Positions 41,596 through 49,635 of a stretch of DNA of 64,000 nt are shown piece by piece; the first letter of the stretch is position 1; every line of letters starts with the position of its first letter. The notes under the pieces are model-generated. The model saw only the letters and a program-made list of their open reading frames with translations, had not been told where the DNA came from and searched no databases. Origin of the DNA: Microbacterium kunmingense (GTDB lineage Bacteria > Actinomycetota > Actinomycetes > Actinomycetales > Microbacteriaceae); the NCBI RefSeq assembly GCF_023155745.1, contig NZ_JAKNUS010000013.1:1-64000 (forward strand). The letters run 5' to 3'. A program made the translations under genes and the position numbers.

Positions 41596-43599
41596 TCAGG
41601 CCGGGGTGTCGGGGCTCGGCGTGGACTCGGCCGGCGGTGTCTCCGCAGGCGGCTCGGGCTGCGGCGCGGGCTCCTGTGTCTGCGTGACCTCGGGAGCGGG
41701 CGTCGTCTCCGTCGGCGTCGGGTCAGGCGTGCCGGTGTCCGTCGGCGTCGGGTCAGGAGTGCCGGTGTCCGTCGGCGTCGGGTCAGGAGTGCCGGTGTCC
41801 GTCGGCGTCGGGGTCCCGGTTCCCGGGTCGGTCGGCGTCGGGGTTCCGGTTCCCGGGTCGGTCGGCGTCGGAGTTCCGGTTCCCGGGTCGGTCGGCGTCG
41901 TCGTCGGGTTGCTCGTCGTCGGGTTCGACGTCGGCGACGTGGTGCTTCCCCCACCGCTGGACTGCGACGGCTTCGGCGAGGAGGGCTTCCCCGAGGTCGG
42001 CGACTGCGTCGACGTCGGCTTCGGCTCGGGCGGACGCACCGCCGCGTTCCGCTCGGCAGCCTGCTTGCGGGCGTTCGTGGCCTTCGGCTTCGCTTTGCTC
42101 GAGCCGCGGTCCTGCGAAGCCTGGGGCGCCTGGGGCGCCTGGCCCACGGCAACCGGGTCGGAGGTCGGGAGATCCCCGACAGCCGCAGGCGAAGGCGTGA
42201 GCTCTACGTCCACCCACTCGCGCAGGTTCTCCGTTGACGCGGTGGTGTTAAACGTCCCGGCGCCGAGACCACCGGCGCTGGCGAAGACCAGGCCCGTGGC
42301 GATGACGAGGGCACCGGCGCCGGCCGCGGCGACGGCGGGCACGCGCTGATACCAGCGGCGCGCAGCCTTCTGCTCGGCGGGGCCGGCGGGGTCGAACACG
42401 GCCAGATCGGTCGTGGCGGCAGCCGCGGCATCCGTCGTGGCCAAGGCGCCCGCGGCAGCACCGGCGCCGACGGGAACGAGCGCGAGAGACGCGATCGACT
42501 CGTCAACGTTGGCCGGGACGAGCGCGCGGGCCGCGCCCAGGGCGATGGATGACTTCGGGTCGGCGTCGATCGCGATCGGCCGATCGAGGCGCTCGGAGAG
42601 CCGCTCGGCGACGAGCGGGATCCGGGACGATCCGCCGATGAGGAGAATGCTCTCGAGGGCCTCGGGCTCGAGTCCGGCCGAGTCGAGCCCGTCCTCGAGG
42701 GTGTCGATCGTGCGCTCGATGGAGCCGTCGATCATCTCCTCGAACTCCTGGCGCGTCAGTCGAACACTGGTCGCTCCCGAGGGGAGCAGCACCGGCACGG
42801 TGACGTCGGAGTCGAACGAGAGGGCTTCCTTGGCCTCGACGCACTCGCGACGCAGCTGTGCCAGCGCGAGGCGGATGTCGGGGTCGACGTCATTGAGGTC
42901 TGCCTCGGCGACGCCCGACGAGCGCAGCACGTGACGGAACACGGCATCGTCGAAGTCGGCCCCGCCGAGGTTGTCGATGCCGACCGGGATGCCCACGGGA
43001 GCGAAGGAGCCGTCGGCGCTCTTGCGCAGGATGACGGAGTCGAAGGTGCCGCCGCCGAGGTCGTAGACGGCGAGAGCCTGCCCGGCCTCCATGACGCGGC
43101 CCGACTCGTAGTGACGGGCGGCGGCCTCGGGCTCGGTGATCAGGTGAACGTCCTTGACGCCCAGCTTGTCGAGCGCCGAGAGGATCAGGCCGATACGGTG
43201 CGGACCCCACGCGGTGGGGTGGGTGAGCATCACCGCTTCGGGACGGGAGCCCTCACGCTCGACGACAGCGTCGACCACGGCCGACACGGTGTGCGCCCAC
43301 AGCTTCTCGGCCGGGATCGACCGTCCGCCGGCGACCACCGGCACATCGTCGCCGATGCTGCGCTTGAACTCGCGCACGAGCCGCTCGGGCTGCGTGATGC
43401 CGCGACGCTCGGCGGCGTCTCCGATCAGCAGCTCGCCGTCATCGGCGACGAACACCACCGTGGCGGCGCTGTCGTTGCGTCGTCCCAGCGGGAACGGTGC
43501 CGCGACGATGCTGCCGTCGGGCGCGGTGCGCGCCGTTGCCGCAGCGATCCGCGTCGTTCCGACGTCGATCCCCAAGAAATACGTAGCCCCAGTAGCCAA
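41596..43599 (-). CDS. Hsp70-family ATPase fused to a TM helix and Thr/Pro repeat tail
   Basis: 667 residues from TTG 43599 with GGGGGAG about 9 nt upstream. Residues 1-375 are an Hsp70/DnaK-type ATPase: phosphate-1 FLGIDVGTTRIA (8-), phosphate-2 VYDLGGGTFDSVI (178-) and adenosine motif ILLIGGSSRIPLV (318-). The peptide-binding domain of DnaK is absent. One TM segment (VPAVAAAGAGALVIATGLVF, about 420-440) follows. The outer roughly 220 residues are Pro/Thr/Ser-rich and end in 10-residue repeats: TPTDPGTGTP (three copies) and TPTDTGTPDP (three copies). It looks like a membrane-spanning sensor with an ATPase inside and a wall-exposed stalk outside. Upstream of the LuxR regulator, divergent from groES. 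Confidence 0.88.
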   Translation of the reverse strand: MATGATYFLGIDVGTTRIAAATARTAPDGSIVAAPFPLGRRNDSAATVVFVADDGELLIGDAAERRGITQPERLVREFKRSIGDDVPVVAGGRSIPAEKLWAHTVSAVVDAVVEREGSRPEAVMLTHPTAWGPHRIGLILSALDKLGVKDVHLITEPEAAARHYESGRVMEAGQALAVYDLGGGTFDSVILRKSADGSFAPVGIPVGIDNLGGADFDDAVFRHVLRSSGVAEADLNDVDPDIRLALAQLRRECVEAKEALSFDSDVTVPVLLPSGATSVRLTRQEFEEMIDGSIERTIDTLEDGLDSAGLEPEALESILLIGGSSRIPLVAERLSERLDRPIAIDADPKSSIALGAARALVPANVDESIASLALVPVGAGAAAGALATTDAAAAATTDLAVFDPAGPAEQKAARRWYQRVPAVAAAGAGALVIATGLVFASAGGLGAGTFNTTASTENLREWVDVELTPSPAAVGDLPTSDPVAVGQAPQAPQASQDRGSSKAKPKATNARKQAAERNAAVRPPEPKPTSTQSPTSGKPSSPKPSQSSGGGSTTSPTSNPTTSNPTTTPTDPGTGTPTPTDPGTGTPTPTDPGTGTPTPTDTGTPDPTPTDTGTPDPTPTDTGTPDPTPTETTPAPEVTQTQEPAPQPEPPAETPPAESTPSPDTPA
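41700..41900. repeat. 30-bp tandem repeats inside the Hsp70-like gene
   Basis: Two adjacent arrays of about three 30-bp units each encode TPTDPGTGTP and TPTDTGTPDP decapeptides. The units are nearly identical in DNA, so copy number may vary between strains. Confidence 0.85.
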
Positions 43600-43809
43600 G
43601 TTCTCATCTCCCCCAAGAGAGTCGATTCCGGAACCTCCCCAGGTTCCGCCCCAATTCGACTCTGTCTGCCGCGTTGCTCGTCACTGAGTGGTCTCAGCAA
43701 TGAGAGCGGCGTCCCACCTCGGATGATACACACGTCTTCCGACGTCCGATAGGTCGTCCGGTGACCGTTTGCCCGTGTGTCGCGAACTGGTACTGTGCGC
43801 GCTTCGAAT
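43600..43809 (-). promoter_or_regulatory. 5' leader of the Hsp70-like gene with a long hairpin
   Basis: Within this region AGAGTCGATT (43618-43627) pairs with AATTCGACTCT (43653-43663) and GGAACC (43630-43635) with GGTTCC (43642-43647), forming one hairpin just before the ribosome binding site of the TTG start. It may influence translation. The rest of the region holds no gene. Confidence 0.5.
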
Positions 43810-43836
43810 CTGGCACTCACGTTGCGGGAGTGCCAG
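43810..43836 (+). promoter_or_regulatory. CIRCE element 1 (HrcA operator)
   Basis: CTGGCACTC-N9-GAGTGCCAG, a perfect inverted repeat with the TTAGCACTC-N9-GAGTGCTAA architecture. It precedes the -10 of groES and also lies 211 nt from the divergent Hsp70-like start. Confidence 0.88.
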
Positions 43837-43851
43837 CGGTTTGCCTACACT
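43822..43851 (+). promoter_or_regulatory. groES promoter
   Basis: TTGCGG (43822-43827), an 18-nt spacer and TACACT (43846-43851). The -35 lies inside CIRCE 1, and CIRCE 2 begins 3 nt after the -10, so the promoter is flanked by both operators. Confidence 0.6.
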
Positions 43852-43854
43852 GGA

Positions 43855-43881
43855 TTAGCACTCTCAAGGTGTGGGTGCTAA
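43855..43881 (+). promoter_or_regulatory. CIRCE element 2 (HrcA operator)
   Basis: TTAGCACTC-N9-GGGTGCTAA, matching the CIRCE consensus with one mismatch, located at the start of the groES transcript. Confidence 0.9.
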
Positions 43882-43914
43882 CCAGTCTTCATCTCAAGAA
43901 AGAAGAGGTAGACC

Positions 43915-44223
43915 GTGACGGTTTCCACTCAGGTTTCCATCAAGCCGCTCGAGGACCGCATTGTCATCAAGCAGGTCGAGGCCGAGCAGACCACCTCGAG
44001 CGGTCTGGTCATTCCCGACACCGCCAAGGAGAAGCCCCAGGAGGGCGAGGTCGTCGCGGTGGGCCCCGGCCGCATCGACGACAACGGCAACCGGATCCCG
44101 CTCGACGTCGCTGTCGGCGACCGCGTGATCTACTCCAAGTACGGCGGCACCGAGGTCAAGTTCGGTGCGGACGAGTTCCTCGTCCTCTCCGCTCGCGACG
44201 TGCTGGCGGTCGTCGTCCGCTGA
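43915..44223 (+). CDS. groES: Co-chaperonin GroES (10 kDa)
   Basis: 102 residues, full-length Gro[42 protein letters not shown] (mobile loop region), and [21 protein letters not shown]. It caps the GroEL chamber during protein folding. GTG start with an AAGAAAGAAGAGG purine tract upstream. Controlled by two CIRCE elements. No groEL follows: a terminator and rarD come next, so the chaperonin gene must be elsewhere. Confidence 0.97.
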   Translation: MTVSTQVSIKPLEDRIVIKQVEAEQTTSSGLVIPDTAKEKPQEGEVVAVGPGRIDDNGNRIPLDVAVGDRVIYSKYGGTEVKFGADEFLVLSARDVLAVVVR

Positions 44224-44243
44224 GACGCTCAGCGACACGCTCC

Positions 44244-44280
44244 ACGGGGGTCGGATGCTCAGGCATCCGGCCCCCGTTTC
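44244..44280 (+). terminator. groES terminator
   Basis: ACGGGGG (44244-44250) pairs with CCCCCGT (44271-44277), with inner GGATGC-TCAG-GCATCC, followed by TTC. It closes groES as a single-gene unit. Confidence 0.8.
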
Positions 44281-44339
44281 GCATGTCAGGCGAGCCACCC
44301 ATGACCGATCGGCCCGGTATCGGCTGCGCCCCGCCCGCG

Positions 44340-44345
44340 TAGGCT
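44340..44345 (+). promoter_or_regulatory. -10 hexamer TAGGCT of a leaderless-type promoter
   Basis: Ends 6 nt before GTG 44352 of rarD. Confidence 0.5.
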
Positions 44346-44351
44346 GAGCCG

Positions 44352-45314
44352 GTGACGCGTGAGACGACCCAGGCGACGGCAAGAGCCACGTCACCCGCGG
44401 ACGCGGGACGCGAGCGCACCCTCGGCGCGGTGTACGCCCTGGCGGCCTACCTCATCTGGGGTTTTCTGCCGCTGTACTTCCTGCTGCTCGAACCCACGGG
44501 CGCGTTCGAGGTCGTCGCCTGGCGCATCCTGCTGTCCCTGCTCTTCTGCGCGCTGCTCCTCGCGGTCACGCGCGGGTGGGGGAAGTTCCTGGTCATCCTG
44601 CGGACCCGCCGGCTGCTGCTGTGGACGGCGGTCGCCGGCATCCTCATCTACATCAACTGGCAGGTCTTCCTCATCGCCGCCCTCACGGGGCACGTGATCG
44701 AGACGAGCCTGGGGTACTTCATCAATCCCATCGTCACGGTGCTGCTGGGCGTCGTGGTGCTGCGCGAGCGCCTGCGGATCACCCAGTGGATCGCCCTCGC
44801 GATCGCCGCCGTCGCCTGCATCGTCATCGCCGTGGGATACGGCGCTTTTCCCTGGATCGCGCTGTCGCTGGCGTTCTCCTTCGGCCTCTACGGCCTGGTG
44901 AAGAAGCAGATCGGCCCGTCCGTCGACGCCGTCAGCGGACTGACCCTCGAGACCCTCTGGCTCACGCCCGTCGCGATCGTCGTCCTCACGACCGTCGGCG
45001 TCACCTCGGGCATCACGATGGGCACGGCGGGTGTCTGGCACGCCGTCCTGCTCTCACTCGCAGGAGTGGTCACCGCGACGCCCCTCCTCTTCTTCGCGGC
45101 CGGTGCGCGGCGCGTGCCGCTGAGCCTCATCGGCCTGCTGCAGTTCGTGGCACCGATCCTGCAGTTCCTCACCGGCGCGTTCCTCCTCGGCGAGCCCATG
45201 CCACTCGAGCGCTGGATCGGCTTCAGCCTGGTGTGGATCGCCCTCGTCGTCCTCACGGTCGACTCGATCCGTCACGCCCGCCGCGGGGTGTCGGATGTCG
45301 GCGCCGTGACCTGA
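44352..45314 (+). CDS. rarD: EamA-family transporter RarD
   Basis: 320 residues, about ten TM helices in two EamA halves. The start GAVYALAAYLIWGFLPLYFL and the segments FEVVAWRILLSLLFCALLL, GYFINPIVTVLLGVVVLRER and RVPLSLIGLLQFVAPILQFL are characteristic of RarD. It is related to drug/metabolite exporters; the substrate is unknown. Leaderless-type promoter. Confidence 0.92.
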   Translation: MTRETTQATARATSPADAGRERTLGAVYALAAYLIWGFLPLYFLLLEPTGAFEVVAWRILLSLLFCALLLAVTRGWGKFLVILRTRRLLLWTAVAGILIYINWQVFLIAALTGHVIETSLGYFINPIVTVLLGVVVLRERLRITQWIALAIAAVACIVIAVGYGAFPWIALSLAFSFGLYGLVKKQIGPSVDAVSGLTLETLWLTPVAIVVLTTVGVTSGITMGTAGVWHAVLLSLAGVVTATPLLFFAAGARRVPLSLIGLLQFVAPILQFLTGAFLLGEPMPLERWIGFSLVWIALVVLTVDSIRHARRGVSDVGAVT

Positions 45315-45317
45315 GGG

Positions 45318-46088
45318 TCACGCGCGCGATACTTCGAGCCAGTCGCTCAAGCGTGTCGGCGCGATCCAGGCCCCGCTGCCGGGGAGCAGCTCCCGGCGAT
45401 CGATGCGCGCACCGAAGTAGGGGGTGCGCGGGTCGGCGATGACGGCGCGGCCGTCGCCGGTCGCCGCGAGACAGCGCCCGACGAAATCGGCGAGCGGCAT
45501 CACGTCGGGCCCGGCGATCTCGGTGGCGGCGCCCGACGGCGCCTCGTCCACGAGACCCGCGAGCACAGCGGCGACGTCGTCGCCCGCGATCGGCTGCACC
45601 TGGGTGTCGGCCACGCGCGTGGCATCCGTCGCGTCTCTCCCGGCCTGCGCGCCGATCTGCGCCCCGAATTCGAAGAACTGGGTCGCGCGCACGATCGAGA
45701 AGGGCACGCCCGAGCTGCGGAGGATCACCTCGCCGTGCGCCTTGGCTCGGTAGAACGGGACCGGCTGCAGGACGCGCTCGGTGCCGACGGCAGACAGGGC
45801 GACATGATGGATGACGCGGGCCCGCGCCTCGGCGCCGGCGAGCGTCCGGGCGGCGAGGTCGAAGTGCCGCCAGACCGCGTCGGGATTGTAGGTGCGGGGC
45901 TTGGACACATCGATGACGACGGATGACCTGGCGAGGGCGTCGTCCAGACCCGCGCCCGTGAGGAGGTCGACTCCCGTCGAGGGGGAGGCGGCGCGAACCT
46001 CGTGGCCGGCCTCGCGGAGCCGCGCCGCGACCTTCCGCCCGATGAGACCGGTGCCGCCGATCACCGTGATGCGTGCCACGGGTGTCAT
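45318..46088 (-). CDS. NAD(P)-binding NmrA/SDR-like protein
   Basis: 256 residues. The Rossmann glycine motif is ITVIGGTGLIGRKVAARLRE, followed by VVIDVSKPRTYNPDAVWRHF and the VPFYRAKAHGEVILRSSGVP segment, where YxxxK-like residues occur. Extended SDR/NmrA proteins of this kind act as reductases or redox sensors; no substrate is suggested. ATG 46088 was chosen; an upstream in-frame start would add 13 poorly conserved residues. Convergent with rarD. Confidence 0.8.
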   Translation of the reverse strand: MTPVARITVIGGTGLIGRKVAARLREAGHEVRAASPSTGVDLLTGAGLDDALARSSVVIDVSKPRTYNPDAVWRHFDLAARTLAGAEARARVIHHVALSAVGTERVLQPVPFYRAKAHGEVILRSSGVPFSIVRATQFFEFGAQIGAQAGRDATDATRVADTQVQPIAGDDVAAVLAGLVDEAPSGAATEIAGPDVMPLADFVGRCLAATGDGRAVIADPRTPYFGARIDRRELLPGSGAWIAPTRLSDWLEVSRA

Positions 46089-46265
46089 CCTGCACCCTGA
46101 TGCGCGTTCCGCGCCCGCTTCTTGCACAGTGCGGACAGCAGCCCTTCCAAGCGTTACAGATCGTTAACGAACGGCAACATTGTCGAGACGCCCGCGATAT
46201 TAGGTTGGTCACACTGGAAGCGGCTTTCCCGAGCCGTTTCGCACCCTTACACAGCAAGGAGCAAC

Positions 46266-47555
46266 ATGAGCGTCTTCACTCGCTCGCGCAAGCGCACCGT
46301 CCTCGGTGCCGTCGCGCTCGCAGGCGCCAGCGCCCTCGTCCTCGCCGGATGTTCCGGCGGCGGCGGAGACACCGGCGGCGACAGCAGCGCCGAGCCCTCG
46401 GCCGCAGCCCCCGGCGAGGAGCTCGCCCTCAAGATCGGTACGGCGCTGCCGCAGACCGGCAACCTCGCCTTCCTCGGCCCGCCGGAAGAAGCCGGTGTCG
46501 GCTACGCCGCGTCGCAGATCAACGAGGTCTCCGACGAGACCGGTCTGTCGATCGACGTCGTCTACGGCGACTCGGGCGACACCGACAACAAGGCCTACGA
46601 GACCGAGATCCCCCGCCTCCTCGGTGAGGACGTCTCGGCCATCATCGGCGCCGCCTCGTCGGGCACCTCGCTGCAGTTCATCGACCAGGTCGTGGGCTCG
46701 GGCGTGATTCAGTTCTCGCCCGCCAACACCTCCGACGCGTTCACCACGTACGACGACAACGGGCTGTACTTCCGCACTGCGCCGTCGGACGTGCTGCAGG
46801 GCGAGGTGCTCGGCAACCTCATCGCCGAGGACGGCAACCAGACGCTCGGCATGATCGTCCTGAACGACTCGTACGGCACCGGCCTCGCCGGGTACGTGAC
46901 CGAGGCGTTCGAGGCGGCCGGCGGCGAGGTCGTGGCCCAGCCGACGTACAACACCGGGGACACGAACTTCGACGCGCAGATCTCCGAGGTGCTCGCCGCC
47001 GACCCCGACGCGATCGCCCTGATCACGTTCGAAGAGGTCACGACGATCCTCCCGGGTCTGCTCGGCTCGTTCCCCGCCGACAAGCTGTACTTCGTCGACG
47101 GCAACCTGTCGGACTTCAGCGAGGAGCTCGAGCCCGGTGCCCTCACCGGCGCGAAGGGCACGCTGCCCGGTCTCTCGATCGACTCGATCGGTGACTTCAC
47201 CGCGTCGCTCGACGAGTGGGTCTCGGCCGAGGGCCTGCCCGAGCTCACCGAGTACAGCTACGCCGCCGAGTCGTTCGACGCGGTCGTGCTGCTGGCGCTC
47301 GCGTCGCTCGCCGCGGGTTCGACCGACCCGGCTGACATCGCTGAGAACCTCATCACCGTGTCCGGTGGCGAGGGCGAGGGTGAGAAGTGCACCAGCTACG
47401 CGGAGTGCGCCGACATCATCCTCGGCGGCGGAACGGCCGACTACGACGGCATCTCCGGTCCGATCACCTTCGACGAGGTCGGCGACCCGACCGAGGCGTC
47501 GATCGGCATCTACCAGTACGGCGAGGACAACACCTACTCGGCGTACGAGGGCTGA
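46266..47555 (+). CDS. Branched-chain amino-acid-type ABC substrate-binding lipoprotein (LivJ-like)
   Basis: 429 residues from ATG 46266 with AAGGAG upstream. A lipoprotein signal (VALAGASALVLAGCS) gives lipidated Cys29. The mature part has the Leu/Ile/Val-binding fold: LALKIGTALPQTGNLAFLGP, IGAASSGTSLQFIDQVVGSG, SPANTSDAFTTYDDNGLYFR and YAAESFDAVVLLALAS. A TCGTTAACGA palindrome lies at 46161-46170 upstream. The permease and ATPase genes of the system are on the opposite strand immediately downstream, converging on a repeat-filled gap. Confidence 0.92.
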   Translation: MSVFTRSRKRTVLGAVALAGASALVLAGCSGGGGDTGGDSSAEPSAAAPGEELALKIGTALPQTGNLAFLGPPEEAGVGYAASQINEVSDETGLSIDVVYGDSGDTDNKAYETEIPRLLGEDVSAIIGAASSGTSLQFIDQVVGSGVIQFSPANTSDAFTTYDDNGLYFRTAPSDVLQGEVLGNLIAEDGNQTLGMIVLNDSYGTGLAGYVTEAFEAAGGEVVAQPTYNTGDTNFDAQISEVLAADPDAIALITFEEVTTILPGLLGSFPADKLYFVDGNLSDFSEELEPGALTGAKGTLPGLSIDSIGDFTASLDEWVSAEGLPELTEYSYAAESFDAVVLLALASLAAGSTDPADIAENLITVSGGEGEGEKCTSYAECADIILGGGTADYDGISGPITFDEVGDPTEASIGIYQYGEDNTYSAYEG

Positions 47556-47567
47556 ACCCCTTCACGC

Positions 47568-47605
47568 GGACGGGCCTCGGAGTCTTCGGACTCCGGGGCC
47601 CGTCC
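47568..47605 (+). terminator. Terminator after the LivJ-like gene
   Basis: GGACGGGCC / GGCCCGTCC outer arms and GGAGTC-TTCG-GACTCC inner stem give a 38-nt hairpin with a stable TTCG loop. Confidence 0.85.
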
Positions 47606-47860
47606 TCGTGCGGCGCGGGCAACGCGCGAGGGTGCGCGGGAGGTGGCGCAGATGGTCGCGCGTTTCGTCTCGTCGCTGCGCTCCGCGCTCAACGGCCGGG
47701 CGCGTCCGCCGTCCCGACGCCTTTCGTCTCGTCGCTGCGCTCCGCGCTCAACGAACGGACGCTCGCTGTCCTGGTCGTTGAGCGAGCGCAGCGAGACGAA
47801 ACGCCCGACCGGATGCGCCACTTCGACCGGCGCGACGCGCCGCGCGCCGCGGAGCCCGCG
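47606..47860. repeat. Convergent gap with direct and inverted CGTTTCGTCTCG repeats
   Basis: Copies of a 34-nt unit beginning CGTTTCGTCTCGTCGCTGCG and ending CTCCGCGCTCAACG lie at 47661-47694 and 47720-47753. An inverted 28-nt relative, CGTTGAGCGAGCGCAGCGAG then ACGAAACG, lies at 47776-47803, so long hairpins are possible. No gene is present. Confidence 0.85.
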
Positions 47861-48619
47861 TCAGGCGCCGAGCGTGCCGAGGTAGAGCTCGGTGACCTTG
47901 GGGTCGTTCAGCAGCTCGCGACCGGTCCCGGTGTAGGCGTCGCGTCCCTGGTCGAGGACGTATCCGCGGTCGCAGATCTGCAGGCAGCGACGGGCGTTCT
48001 GCTCGACCATGATGCAGGTGACCCCGGCCTTGTTGATCTCGGAGACCCGGATGAACGCCTCGTCCTGCCGCACGGGGGAGAGGCCCGCCGACGGCTCGTC
48101 GAGCAGCAGCACCTTGGGGTTCATCATCAGCGCACGGCTCATCGCCACCATCTGGCGCTCACCGCCCGAGAGCGACCCTGCGCGCTGCTTGAGGCGCTTG
48201 CCGAGCTCGGAGAAGATGCCGGTGACGAACTCCAGACGCTCCTTGTAAGCGCTCGGGCGCTGGTAGAGCCCCATCTGGAGGTTCTCCTCGATGGTGAGGC
48301 TGGGGAAGACGTTGTTGGTCTGGGGGATGAACCCCACGCCACGCGCGACGAGCTTGTTGGCCTTCAGGCCCGTGATGTCGTCGCCCTCGAGGGTCACCGT
48401 CCCCTGCCGGATGTTCACCTGGCCGAAGATCGCCTTCAGCAGCGTCGACTTTCCCGCGCCGTTCGGCCCGATGATGCCGATCAGCTCACCCTGATGGGCG
48501 ACCAGGGAGCATCCGTTCAGGATGTTCACGCCCGGCAGGTAGCCGGCGTGGACATCGTCGACGAAGACGACAGGGGTGCCGGTGGACGTCGCCGCGCCGG
48601 TCTCGGTCGGGGTGCTCAC
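47861..48619 (-). CDS. livF: Branched-chain amino-acid-type ABC transporter ATPase LivF
   Basis: 252 residues. Walker A GIIGPNGAGKSTLLKAIFG, signature LSGGERQMVAMSRALMM, Walker B VLLLDEPSAGLSP. The short length without the extra helices of LivG and the GFIPQTNNVFPSLTIEENLQ Q-loop region identify the LivF subunit. GTG start, 4-nt overlap with livG. Confidence 0.94.
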   Translation of the reverse strand: MSTPTETGAATSTGTPVVFVDDVHAGYLPGVNILNGCSLVAHQGELIGIIGPNGAGKSTLLKAIFGQVNIRQGTVTLEGDDITGLKANKLVARGVGFIPQTNNVFPSLTIEENLQMGLYQRPSAYKERLEFVTGIFSELGKRLKQRAGSLSGGERQMVAMSRALMMNPKVLLLDEPSAGLSPVRQDEAFIRVSEINKAGVTCIMVEQNARRCLQICDRGYVLDQGRDAYTGTGRELLNDPKVTELYLGTLGA

Positions 48620-49635
48620 TTGTGCTCCTCCTGCTGCTCTTCCTCGGCCAGGCCCTCGTCGACGAGCGTCTGCGCGCTGTACGACGCCGAGGCGGCGGCA
48701 TCCGTTCCGGCATCAGCCTCGACGACCGGAATGCGGCCGGTGACGACACCGAGATCGAGCTCCTGGTGCGCGCCGAGGTAGGCGTCGATCACGGCGGGGT
48801 TCTTCATCACGGATGCCGGGTCGCCTTCGGCGACGATACGTCCCTCGGCCATGACGACCACCCAGTCGGCGATGTGCCGGACCATGTGCATGTCGTGCTC
48901 GACGAAGAGCACCGTCATCCCCTCGTCCTTCAGGTCGAGGATGTGGTCGAGGAGCGACTGGGTCAGGGCCGGGTTGACGCCGGCCATCGGCTCGTCGAGC
49001 ATGACCAGCGTCGGCTCGGTCATGAGGGCGCGCGCCATCTCGAGGAGCTTGCGCTGGCCGCCCGAGAGGCTGGCGGCGAAGTCCTTCGACTTGGCGTCGA
49101 GCTTGAACTTCTTCAGCAGACCCTCGGCGCGCTGCTCGATCTCGGCGTCCTGCTTTCGCCACAGCGGCGGGAAGAGGGAGGCCCAGAACTTCTCGCCCCG
49201 CTGCCCGGTCGCGCCGAGCTTCATGTTCTCCATGACGGTGAGGAGGCCGAGCGCCTTGGTCAGCTGGAAGGTGCGGACCAGGCCCATCCGCGACACCCGG
49301 TAGGCGGGAATGCCGGAGAGATTCTTCCCCTCGAAGCTCCACGTTCCGGTGTTGGGTTTGTCGAACCCGGTCAGCAGGTTGAACAGGGTCGTCTTGCCGG
49401 CCCCGTTCGGGCCGATGAGTGCGGTGATGGCGCCCCGCGGGATCTCGAGGTGCTCGACATCGACCGCGTTCACGCCGCCGAACGAGCGCTGCACGCCGTC
49501 GGCGACGAGGATCGGATCGACCTTGGGCACCCCGGGCCGCACCTCCCCGACGTGGAGGCCGGTGGTCTTCGCGCGCGGAGTGGGGGCGGCGGTGGGGTCG
49601 GGAGTGTTCCCGGACAGCGGCTGGTTATCGGACAA
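48616..49635 (-). CDS. livG: Branched-chain amino-acid-type ABC transporter ATPase LivG
   Basis: 339 residues from TTG 49635 (AAGGAG about 8 nt upstream), overlapping livM by 11 nt. Walker A ALIGPNGAGKTTLFNLLTG, signature LSGGQRKLLEMARALM, Walker B LVMLDEPMAGVNP. LivG-type features are VSRMGLVRTFQLTKALGLLT and the insert before the signature. The roughly 40-residue Pro/Thr N-terminal and acidic C-terminal extensions are longer than usual. Confidence 0.94.
   Translation of the reverse strand: MSDNQPLSGNTPDPTAAPTPRAKTTGLHVGEVRPGVPKVDPILVADGVQRSFGGVNAVDVEHLEIPRGAITALIGPNGAGKTTLFNLLTGFDKPNTGTWSFEGKNLSGIPAYRVSRMGLVRTFQLTKALGLLTVMENMKLGATGQRGEKFWASLFPPLWRKQDAEIEQRAEGLLKKFKLDAKSKDFAASLSGGQRKLLEMARALMTEPTLVMLDEPMAGVNPALTQSLLDHILDLKDEGMTVLFVEHDMHMVRHIADWVVVMAEGRIVAEGDPASVMKNPAVIDAYLGAHQELDLGVVTGRIPVVEADAGTDAAASASYSAQTLVDEGLAEEEQQEEHK

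Noticed and set aside
39057..42152. A longer start for the LuxR-type regulator reaching 42152
   Set aside because: The extra 190 codons are Arg/Pro-rich and antisense-frame to the Hsp70 stalk repeats; the P-loop begins normally 43 residues after ATG 41579.
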